A stretch of DNA of 64,000 nt, taken from the NCBI RefSeq assembly GCF_013373865.1, contig NC_050470.1:12822183-12886182 (forward strand), written 5' to 3'. Positions 55,535 through 64,000 of this stretch are shown here, piece after piece. Origin of the DNA: Monomorium pharaonis (lineage: Eukaryota; Arthropoda; Insecta; Hymenoptera; Formicidae). The translations under genes were made by a program, and so were the position numbers. A model generated the notes under the pieces. That model made no database searches. It saw nothing but the letters and a program-made list of their open reading frames with translations, and had not been told where the DNA came from. The stretch's first letter is position 1. Every line of letters begins with the position of its first letter.

Positions 55535-57603
55535 ATAGGTTAAAATTTTCTGTACTTACAGATATCGGAAATCTTCAAAATCGATTTTCTCGAGTATTTT
55601 TGAGAAGCGCATCGTACTGCTTTAGGAAATTGAAGTCCGGGTACTGATCTTCAAATCCTATAAGTATAAAAAAAATCGGTGTTCCATGACCCGTAAGGTC
55701 CCCTTGTTAGATCCCATCTATCATTAAATTGAACTTGTTGCATTCTATCTTTTAAGTACGACCTAAACCATTCTAGAACTGTTCCTGTAATACCATACTG
55801 GTATAATTTCTCTAATAATCTTTCTCTATCAATTGTCTCGAAAGCTCGTTTAAGATCTACAAAAATAACTCCTACTATTTGTCTTTCACTGATAATCAAT
55901 TTCCATTCATCTATAACTGTTTGAATTGCTGTTTCACACGAATAATTTTTTCTGAAGCCCGACTGATGTTCCGTTATGATATTATTACTTTCTAGGTAGA
56001 CCTCAATTTGCTTTTTAACTATTATCTCTAGTACTTTTTCATATATTGGTAATATATTAATAGGCCTATAATCACTTGCCCTCTTAGGTTTCTCTACTTT
56101 TGGTATTGGAATTATCATGGATGTTTCCCACTCTTTCAAAAAACAACCCTCACTCAATGGCTTATTTATTATATCACAATATTCCTCTCCAATGACACAA
56201 GACACCGTTTTTAATATATTGCTAGTTATTCCTTCTTCTGTGCCTTTCTTTTTTGGTAATTCCCTAATAATTATTTTTACTTGTTCTGTCGTAATTGACT
56301 CAAATTTTTCTAGCTCTCCCTTCTTTTCAATACAATAAATAGTTCTCTTATTTGTGCTCGTTGTATAATTCTTATCTATAGATTTTATTATGTCTTTAAT
56401 ACTTTGTATATAATATAAGTTAAATTTATCAGCTATATCACACTCTATATTATTGTCTAATATTTCAAAATCTATTTTTCCTACAACTTTTGCGCCTATT
56501 GGTCCTCCTCTAATAATTTCTTTTAATGATTTCCACATAGTTGTGGGATTGTTACTATTATGATCAATCATATTTTCATAATATTCTTTTTTCTTTATTC
56601 TAATTAAATTAACTACTGCATTTCTTTCTATTTTAAATTGTTGCCAGTTTTGTTCCGTGCTATCGTATAATGCTTTTCTATAAGCCTCATCTCTTCTAGT
56701 CGCTAACTCTTCTATTTCCTTTGAATACCATTTTTTCCCTTCCCATATTTTCGGTATTCTAAAAATTTTCTTAGGTGCTAAGATGTTTAGCGCATCTACA
56801 ATACTATTAATTAAATTCTTTGCCCTTACATTAATATCTAAATCATATCCTTTTTCTAAATTACTCTCCACTTGCTTAATAAGCTCATCCGCATTATATC
56901 TACTATAATCCCTGCCACTGAATTCTTTATATTTATTTACAGTCTTGTTCGTATTTATCACGACTTTTATCCACGCATGATCCGTTATCTTAGGTTCGTA
57001 CTTGACTTCTACATTTATATCTTTATTCACAAAAACTAGATCTATAATTGTTTTACTATTTTCGGTAACTCTCGTTGGTTTATCCACATATTGCTTCATA
57101 CCTAGACTTTGCATAGTCGTTAGTAGTTTATTTGTATAATAAGAGTCTGTCATACAATCTATATTAAAGTCTCCTAATATTATACACTCTTCTTTTATCG
57201 TTAATTCTTCTACTATCTCCTCTAAGAATCCTATAAACTCTCCATGTGACGCACTCGGTGAATGATATATTACCATTAACACTCCTTTAAATAATTTCTC
57301 TTTCACTTCTATTGCAACGCACCACACAATTCTTTCTAATTTTTTCAATACTACTATATCATACTTGATATCATCTCTTACATACAGAGCAACTCCCCCT
57401 GTATTTCTATTTTCCGCGTCGCATCTAACCACACTGTATCCCGGTACACTTATTTCACTGTCTTCAATTTCCGCAATTAGTCTTGACTCCGACAATGCAA
57501 TAACTGCCGGATTTAATTTCTTCATAATCTGATGGTGTATCTCGTCCTTATGTGCCATTAAACTTTGCGCATTTGTATACAGTATATGTTCCTCTTCCTT
57601 CTG

Positions 57604-57612
57604 TGGTTGCTA
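57604..57612 (-). promoter_or_regulatory. Candidate stop-codon readthrough site, UAG-CAA-CCA
   Basis: The ORF1 stop and the next two codons match UAG-CAR-YYA, the context known to permit readthrough in tobacco mosaic virus and some cellular genes. ORF2 continues in the same frame with no other stop. The first AUG (57558) comes after the endonuclease's conserved Asn. Confidence 0.6.
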
Positions 57613-58408
57613 TTTTGCATCCTCCCAGCCGGCCCTTCTCTTTTCCTCTTGTAGAACTCTTTTGAACGTCGGACATTCCGGACTCAATGCATCATGGTCA
57701 TCTTTTATCTTCAAGTTATACGTTTGGTTTTTATACATACAATTTACACATTTCTTCTCATTTGTTGTACACTCATTTGATTTGTGATTACCTGCACATT
57801 TATGGCATGCTTCATTTCGCGTACAGTATTTCGCAAAATGGTGATAGCCCCAGCATTTAAAGCATCTCTTAACACTAATATGATTAAATACAGGACATCT
57901 TTTCCATCCTATATTTACTTTTCCTTGGCTCAATATTAATTCATGTGTTTTTTCATCTAGTTCAATTATTATGGCGCCTTCTGTTTTACCTCTTCTGTTA
58001 GGTTGAGTTTTTAATCTTTTCACTATTCTCATATTATTTTCTTCTTGTGTTCCAAGTTTATTTTGCTTTTTAATTGAATCAATTAATTCTTTATCACTCA
58101 AGTTCCATTCTTCTTCGTCAATATAAACAATTTTTACTTTCGGCTTTATCTGTAGTAACTCAGTAATTTTAAATTCATTACTCAGCTTGCTTTGCACTGT
58201 AGTTTTCAATTTTGCCATTTCTTCTCCATTCTCACATCCCAAAATGACTGTACCATTGTTTCCTTTCCTTATTTTCGTTACTCCCATTTCCATATTTTTT
58301 ATATCTACTTTCTTTTTTATTAACATAGCCGTATCAACATTTTCTTACTGAACCTTAGGTTTAACAATTATAACATTTTCTTTCTTCTTTTCTTTAACTA
58401 TCTCACTA

Positions 58409-60731
58409 GAATAGAATAGAATTTATTGTGTCCCAAATGGGGTTACAAGGCGCTTTTTTTTCACGGAGCGTTCCCGAACCGTTCACAAACTTGAACCCTC
58501 TACTCCCGAAACCGACCTGGCCATATGCGACCCTTACACTCTGTTACCTCCCACCCCCCTCGCACGCCCCCACCCCCACCCCCTCCCACCCCTCTTCCTC
58601 CACTCATCCCCTCTCTCTTTTCATTTCTTCTCTATTATCCTCTTCAACCTCTCCTCGATCCTCTCCTTCCCTTTTCCTCCTGAGACCTCTCCTCCTCCTC
58701 TTTTTCTCCTGACTTCCTCTGCTCTCTCCGCTTTACCTTCTCCATTCTCTTCAGGCTTTCTCTCCCTCTCTCCTTCCCTCCTGCTTCTCCTATTTCTTTC
58801 TCTCCACGTCTTCTCCCCTTCCTTGTCTCTCTCCTTATCTCCTCCGTCTCTTCCTAGGAACATAAAAGCATAAAACATAAATTATCTCCTCCATCTCCTC
58901 TCCCCTTTAATTCCTTTCCTCCTTTCCTTCTCCCTCCCCTATTTCCCACTTTTCTTTCCTTTTATTCCATACCCATTCTATCCCGTCCACCTACATACTT
59001 CTATTCCCTATGTACACTTTTTTTCCCTTATTCCTCTCCTCCTTTGCCCTTTCTAACATCCTCCACCTGGTTTTCCTCTCCTTCATTGACAAATCCTCAT
59101 CCAACCTCACATCCCAGCGACTCTTAATCTCCGCCCTCCTCTCTAGCAACCAGTCTCTATCCTCTTCCCTCACCACCTCCGTAATCACCACTATCGTCCC
59201 CCTTTCCCCCACTCTTTCCGACACTATCCCTACCTCCACCTCCCTTCCCGTTTCCCTCTTTATAATCCCATCTATTATCGCCCTTCTTTCTATCGCCCCT
59301 TCCCCCTCCACTCCCCTCCATATTATGTTTCTTCTTCTCACCTCCCTTACTCTTTTCTCCCTTTCCACGCCCCTCACCCTTTCCCACCCCTCTCTCTCTG
59401 CTCTCTCTCTCATCCTCCTCTCCATTTCCCTTTCCACCCTTTTCCATGCCTCTACCCCCCTCCCCCCTTCACCATCACAATTCCCATTCCCCCCCCATCC
59501 TTCTCCTCCGCTCTCCTTGCGCTCTTCCTCTCCTCCCTGCCAGTTCCTCCTGCCTGTCCCTCCTTCACTCTCCTCCCATCTTGGCTGCTTCCTTCCTTCT
59601 CGCTTCTCTCCTCGTCCCCTCGCCTCTCCTCCTCTTCTTTTCTTCTCGTCTCCTGCCACCAGCTCTCCTCGTCTTTGTCCTTCCGCCCTTTCCCTTCCTC
59701 TCCTCTCTCTTCTCTTCTCCTCTCGTTCTCGCCTTCCCCCCTCTTCTCCTCCCTCATCTCTTCCTCTGACTGTTCCTTTTCTTTTCTCTTTCCCTCTCTT
59801 CTGTCCCTCTCGTCCTGTCCGATCCTCTTTTTCTCCATCTCTCTTTCTTCGTCACTGCCCTTTTGCGCTTCCTCATTTCCATTGCCTCTTTCTCTCGCTT
59901 CCCGCATATTCCTCAGCTCCTCCCTCTCACCTGCTACCTCTTCTTCCCGTCTCAGACCTTCTCCTTCTAGCGCCTCTAACCTCTCTTCCAGGCCTCTTAG
60001 CCTCTCTCTGACTTCCCTCAGTCCCCTTGTCATTTCCCACCTCAATTTCCTTAACTCTCTTCCCAGCTCTTCCATCCTCACTTCCTTCCTCGCTTCTCTC
60101 TTCTCACCACTATTCCTCTCCTCTGAACCCTGCACTTTCTCTCCCTTCACACTTTCTCTTTATTTTCTTACTTTGTAAAGTTCTTTCTTCTCATGCGTCT
60201 AAATCACACTATCGGCATGTGCCATCGATGGACCACGTGCGCGGAACTTCGCGTTCCCAAACCCGCTACCATCCTGCCCTAGCACTCTTGCCAACTTAAC
60301 TCTGTTCCCGTATTGCCACTCTCTTCCTTCCACCAGATGACGCTCTTCTTCTCTCTTCGCGCTCTCGTTACCGCATCTCCGCGCGTACCGCCATCTGCCC
60401 TCCGTCCTTCCCCTTCTCCTCTCCTTCGATACTCTCCTCTACGTTGCATCTCTCCAGCGCCCTCTCTCTGACCTCTTCTTCTCGTTCCTGCCTCCATCTT
60501 CCCTGCTTTTTTCTCTCGCTACTCCGATGCCTTCCCCGACATCTCCATCATCATATCTTCTCACCTCCATCTTCCCTTCACTTCCCTTCAATTATCCGAT
60601 CATTTCCCGATCTTCTTTTTCCGCTTTTCCATTTCTTTCTCTCCTCTTTCTCACATTTCACCCGCACAACACTTTCCACTCCGGAGCTCTCCGTGCCACC
60701 TCTACTCTTAACCACGCCATTTTTCTCTCTC
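58409..60731 (-). mobile_element. ORF1-only (half-LINE / HAL1-like) retroposon, 2.3 kb
   Basis: Minus strand. 5' end at 60731 and 3' end at 58409 with a short ATTCT tandem tail after ACAATAAATTCT. It is bounded by an exact 13-bp target duplication, so it is a complete insertion. It contains an ORF1-like protein but no endonuclease or RT. The CT-rich look of the plus strand (58500-60770) reflects Arg/Glu/Lys codons of this element on the minus strand. Confidence 0.82.
58991..60150 (-). pseudogene. ORF1p-like protein: coiled coil plus RRM-like domain, frameshifted
   Basis: The frame 60150-59452 starts with ATG and gives a long Arg/Glu coiled coil (MEELGRELRKLRWEM, LRGLEERLEALEGEG). It then changes frame in the Gly/Glu-rich section (about 59460-59600). 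The second frame ends at 58991 with RRNIIWRG, a run of beta/alpha pattern, then LDEDLSMKERKTRWRML and KKVYIGNRSM. That order (coil, RRM, C-terminal D-L-x3-E-R) is known from LINE-1 type ORF1p and similar ant LINE proteins. It would bind RNA. A further Arg/Glu-rich frame (58878-58621) may be an ORF2 tail remnant. Confidence 0.65.
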
Positions 60732-61508
60732 AACTATCTCACTATAACTCTTCTGTGCTCCTCTTGATGAATTACTAGGTCCAGTGGACAGCATCCTTTT
60801 TACTTCTTCTAGCTCTTCTTTGATATTATTTAACTCATGCTGGATAATTTCCTTTATCATTACTTTAATTTCCTTCTTACATATAGTCTCGTCTTTTATT
60901 TCTTTTATTGTTCTTATGAGCCAATCAATTTTTAGGTCCATATTTGCCGATCCACTCGTGCTTGTGCTTGTTCTTCCAGATGCTCCTGCCGATCCGAGCC
61001 TATCTCTGTTGCTACTTGCCGTCTTCTTTACTTCTCCAATTTCATTCTCTATCCCAAATTTTGCAAAAAGGTCCTGGCACGGTACTAGTTCATTATTTCT
61101 ATCATAAATTTTGTGTTTACTAACACAGCCTGGATGGTAAAACAGTTTACGCATGATTTGCATTGTACTACTTCAGTTTTAATAGCCTTCTTGCATGCCG
61201 AACATCGATATTCGGTGTCCTCTTCTATCGTCGACATTTGTGTTCCGCCGCTGTCGATTCGCTACACGTCAGCAGATTCCATCCACGTCAGTGCTTGCTT
61301 GTCACAACGTCGTTGATACACATGATTATAGAAATATAATTCAGCTATTCACAGATCTGCCTTTCCCGGCTAGATAACGATTCCTGTTGTCACCGGTCTA
61401 TAGAACTATCACCACACTAATTTTATACTTTTCTACTGCTCTCTTTTCTTGTCAAAATACACTATAAAAACGGAGCAATGTTCGACACGTCTACTCCATT
61501 CTAGATCC

Positions 61509-61542
<34 letters not shown>

Positions 61543-61547
61543 GGAGA

Positions 61548-61628
<81 letters not shown>
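61509..61628. repeat. (GA)n microsatellite at the LINE 5' end
   Basis: 120 bases of AG repeats with a few GGGAGA units, directly at the 5' end of the long LINE. Confidence 0.9.
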
Positions 61629-61630
<2 letters not shown>

Positions 61631-62576
61631 GTCGTACTAAAATGCGCGATATACTTATACATAATATATTACACTCTTTGTAATAACACAATCCTCTCTC
61701 TCTTCCTTTCTTTCTCCCTCTCCCTCCCACATATTACGTACACAAATACAATAAATATTATCACTTTTAACAATAGATTAGGTGCCATGCGTCTTCTACG
61801 ATAATTATGCTTAGAGATTAACGTTCAATATCATGTATTGTTAATACAACGATGTAGCAAATATTGTAATAGATGAATAAAAAAAATCAATTTGAGAATC
61901 AATCGTGAATTTACGATAATGATTTTACGAACAAATTTACAAATTTTTATCAATGATTTCATCAAGGATTTTACAGTACGATACAATTCAATAAGACACA
62001 AAGTTAGAATTGTATGATACTGTAAATAAGATATTTAAGAAAAAGAAAGAATGTATCGTGAATGTAACTTTTATTAATTTACTAGATTCACAATTACGAT
62101 AAAAATTAAATTATTTGAAAATTCTTTAAGTTTCTATCGCTTTCTGTCTTTCGACTTTCTTAATCACAGAAGTTTATTACGGTTTTAGTTTGTCCTATTT
62201 TTGCTAAATAATTTTGTGAAGTAATTGCGAATGTGCGTAACGACGTGAGTTTAGACGCGGTGCGGTGGGATGCGAGAGCATTGATGCGAGTCTAGACGCG
62301 GTGCGGCGAGACGTGAAAGCGACAAAGCACAGGCAGCGGCGTCGCTTTTCCTCCTTCCCCCCGCTGCTGGCAGCCAATGCTTGACACAGTGGGCCGCGCT
62401 ACAACTCGAGCGGCTCGGCTCTTCCCACGGCGCGCTCTCATCCGCACAATTTGAAAAATTAATATCTCAATTATTTGCAGACCAAACCCAAGACAATATT
62501 GGACTTTTATGTTCATTTAGATCCTTTCTACCACCTTTTTACGAGCATTGACCCATGTGCGTTGGGACACCCTGTA

Positions 62577-63536
62577 TAAACGAAACAGAGGACTTCCGTT
62601 TTCGGTGCAACAAGTACTGTCACGTTAGAAAAGGTGCAGTATTTTGTGGCGTGGATTAAAAGAGCTGAGTGAGAGAGTGAAGGTGGGAGCGTGTGAGAGA
62701 AAGAGAGAGAGAGAGCGGGAGGAGGTGGAGAGTGAGTGGGAGTAGAGAGAGAGGTAAGAAGTGTATGAGTGAAGGAGGTGAGGGTGGAAAAAGGTCGGGA
62801 TTTGGGACGTTAAAGAAGGGAGGGTCTGTGATAGCGCGTAGTATAGAGGGGATCAACTCGCGGTTGTTTGGGCGGGAACCATAGATTAGGCAGAAGCAAG
62901 ATCGAAAGCGAGTAGGGGGCAGCGACAGCGCGACAGGAATAAGGTCCGTTTACACGGGACGCGGAAGGCAATAGTGAGAGGTACTTAGGATTGGGATAGC
63001 AGAAAGAGGAAGGCGCTATACCGGCATAAACTCATAGACTAATGTAGACGGAACCTTTTGAGAGGGGTAGCTGATTTTTGCGGTAAGGGGAGAGTCCGTG
63101 AACTTCGGTCAGTTCCGTCGCGATTCGACTATGTTCGGCATTATATCGTCCGTCGCTCATCAACCACTGTACGACCCTCTTTGAACGCTTTGTACCATTC
63201 ATATGCCTATGTTTTCGACAAACACGACTCCCCATAGGATTTTTGTAACATTTTGAATGCAACCACACAAGAAATTTTGTTGGAAAAACAAAATTTAAGG
63301 CAGACTCTTTGCTCAACACTTTTCTCCATTATAAAATTCGCAGGACATACCAAAGATCAACTTGTTTACACAGTTGTAACAAACAAACTACGTGACAGAT
63401 CGCAGCAAAAATTGATAGGCAAGCCTATAACGGTCCTGCCAACTTACACAAAAAAAATTTACCGATATATAGAACGCGGTTCGTTTAAATTAAAAATTCC
63501 GGGTTATATTTGAGCAGAAGGTATATATATAATTTT
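62577..63536. other. Right flank with GA-rich patch, no recognised gene
   Basis: GA-rich at 62664-62760. A minus-strand frame 63319-63032 (95 aa, N-P-M-G-S-R-V-C-R-K-H-R region) looks weakly coding but has no domain I recognise. It could be the end of a dispersed repeat. Confidence 0.35.
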
Positions 63537-63698
63537 AGGGTCCGGCCGTTCGTGCACGGAGTCCGTGCACGAGCGGAGAACCGCTGCGCTACACTCGAGA
63601 GAGTCGACCGCGCTACGCTAGTTGTTTCTTTTCAGCCGGCGTGTAGCGCAGCAGTTCTCCGCTCGTGCACGGGCTCCGTGTACGAACGTCCAGACCCT
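63537..63698. mobile_element. 162-bp hairpin MITE
   Basis: Arms of about 58 bp: AGGGTCCGGCCGTTCGTGCA... at 63537 and its inverse ending ...GTCCAGACCCT at 63698, with about 85-90% pairing. Each arm itself contains a smaller palindrome (GTGCACGGAGTCCGTGCAC). AT-rich bases flank it; the target duplication is unclear. Non-coding. Confidence 0.7.
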
Positions 63699-64000
63699 AA
63701 ATATTACTTTGCTTATCTCGCCTTGTAAACTGTGCCATTGTGAGCACTGTGTGTGCCTCAAAATCACTGCCTTGTTTTCGTGTAAAAATTGTTAAAGTAT
63801 TCTGTTTGTGGAAATTTTTCCGATTGCTCGATTTGGCAACGCCGCGCCGCCGAGCGAGAAAGACGAGTGCGTGAAACAGAGACAATCAATCCCGCTCTTG
63901 CTAATCCGAGTAGCCAGCGCGACTCTCGGCCGATGTTGGTGACGGATTTTAATAATATTGTTAATATGAATCTTTTTTAGGCAAAAGAAGAAACCATATT
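63699..64000. other. Window end, no feature assigned
   Basis: Mixed composition, with a GCCGCGCCGCCGAGCGAG patch near 63840. No gene could be supported. Confidence 0.4.

Larger units (their letters stand above)
54702..55706. mobile_element. Palindromic Harbinger-type element with tRNA-like arms
   Basis: Ends CAAGAGGACCTTACGGG and CCCGTAAGGTCCCCTTG; TTA on both sides (54699-54701, 55707-55709). Arms of about 350 bp are near-perfect inverted copies; the centre (55060-55360) is AT-rich. Shares CAAGG ends and the TAA/TTA duplication with 48387-51762. It splits the RT domain of the LINE. Confidence 0.8.
53756..57609 (-). pseudogene. LINE ORF2: endonuclease and reverse transcriptase (interrupted)
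   Basis: Reads 57609 to 55707, then continues 54698 to 53756. The endonuclease starts at YTNAQSL (conserved Asn, about 57567), with E in SESR, GDFNID (Asp/Asn) and a TDHAW-type His near 57000. RT fingers and palm A region are in the first part (YRPINILPIYEKVLE, GFRKNYSCETAI, FVDLKRAFET). The second part starts at TTEYGVPQGSVLGPL and has FADN in place of the catalytic FADD (about 54580-54590). A one-base shift is needed besides removing the insertion. No AUG precedes the conserved endonuclease start. Confidence 0.85.
58396..60744. repeat. 13-bp target duplication around the ORF1-only retroposon
   Basis: AACTATCTCACTA at 58396-58408 is repeated exactly at 60732-60744. Confidence 0.92.
57610..61237 (-). 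pseudogene. LINE ORF1: PHD-like finger, helix, zinc knuckles (interrupted)
   Basis: Starts at ATG 61237. A PHD-like finger (C-x2-C...C-x2-C...H-x2-C; CSACKK, then CKSC, then YHPGC) spans 61200-61120, with a one-base frameshift at about 61155. Then Ser/Thr-rich and a long charged helix (KEIKDETICKKEIKVMIKE, 61010-60780). The frame is broken by a retroposon (58409-60731; duplication 58396-58408/60732-60744) and resumes after it. An in-frame TAA lies at 58345-58347. The C-terminus has CCHC-type knuckles (CFKCWGYHHFAKYC, CHKCAGNHKSNEC, CVNC). Ends at UAG 57612-57610. Such ORF1 proteins bind element RNA. Confidence 0.78.
53687..61508 (-). mobile_element. CR1/L2-like non-LTR retrotransposon, nearly full length, with two insertions
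   Basis: Minus strand. 5' end near 61508 against a (GA)n tract; 3' end with AATAAAAG and a (CAATC)-type tail at 53687-53710 against another (GA)n tract. ORF1 (zinc fingers) and ORF2 (endonuclease-RT) lie in one frame with a single UAG between them. ORF1 is interrupted at 58396-60744 by another retroposon; ORF2 is interrupted at 54702-55706 by a palindromic element. Without the insertions it is about 4.5 kb, a usual LINE size. Confidence 0.82.
48007..62574. mobile_element. 14.6-kb composite foldback element holding nested transposons
   Basis: Ends CATGGTGTCCCAACGCAC and GTGCGTTGGGACACCCTG, flanked by TA (48005-48006 and 62575-62576). Left arm 48007-48386 plus 51766-52500 matches the right arm 62574-61735 in inverse, with alignable sequence for about 840-1,100 bp. 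The left arm is interrupted by a TAA-flanked element. The intact right arm shows the uninterrupted target (CTTCTGTGATTAAGAAAG), which confirms the insertion. The centre (52505-61730) is filled by LINE sequence. TA flanks and TIRs suggest a Tc1/mariner-type non-autonomous element. Confidence 0.75.

Noticed and set aside
59010..60770. Long Ser/Pro/Leu-rich plus-strand frames (up to 333 aa)
   Set aside because: They are the complement of Arg/Glu-rich ORF1 codons of the minus-strand retroposon; CT-rich composition explains the lack of stops.

Overview
The window is animal nuclear DNA, most likely from an insect and probably an ant (Hymenoptera). The evidence is spliced genes, many transposable elements of kinds common in ant genomes, AT-rich spacers, and a 500-N scaffold gap at 19691-20190. 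Only one gene looks like an ordinary host gene: a two-exon adenylate-kinase-like gene at 39949-41576. Family names rest on recalled motifs, because no database search was possible. The organism call is an inference.

1-8740 is the right part of a Maverick/Polinton (adintovirus-like) endogenous DNA virus. It holds the C-terminal part of a protein-primed DNA polymerase B, then a minus-strand block (integrase, fibre-like coiled-coil protein, a conserved unknown protein, packaging ATPase), then a plus-strand block (small Cys protein, PLA2-domain capsid protein, adenain-like protease, penton-like protein, tiny ORF, double-jelly-roll major capsid protein, conserved unknown protein). The two blocks diverge from a 79-bp intergenic region with a TATA element centred between the two start codons. 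The capsid genes carry stops and frameshifts; polymerase, ATPase and PLA2 frames are open.

9211-19689 is an LTR retrotransposon of the Ty3/gypsy, errantivirus-like type. It has 531/530-bp LTRs about 1% different, an open gag, a broken pol and env, and an intact small Cys-rich ORF before the 3' LTR. It ends one base before the gap.

20191-39700 is a graveyard of DNA transposons: a CACTA/Transposase_21-like fossil (24083-25640), a 1.05-kb TIR element (21888-22932), a 5.85-kb Harbinger element with perfect 32-bp TIRs (29358-35207) carrying a spliced transposase and a spliced Myb/SANT-like gene, and a rearranged Tc1 fossil (35607-36200). Several elements are packed with short palindromes.

42600-64000 is dominated by nested insertions. 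A 14.6-kb foldback element (48007-62574, TA duplications) contains a Harbinger-type foldback (48387-51762, TAA), which contains a TA-flanked element (50350-51367). Its centre holds a 5'-truncated LINE fragment and a nearly full-length CR1/L2-like LINE on the minus strand. That LINE's ORF1 is interrupted by a 2.3-kb ORF1-bearing retroposon with a 13-bp target duplication, and its ORF2 by a palindromic element carrying a tRNA-like sequence in each arm.

The observation I would follow first is the LINE ORF1/ORF2 junction. The two frames are the same and are separated by one UAG whose next six bases fit the known leaky context CAR-YYA. The first AUG of ORF2 lies downstream of a conserved endonuclease residue. 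This suggests ORF2 is made by stop-codon readthrough.
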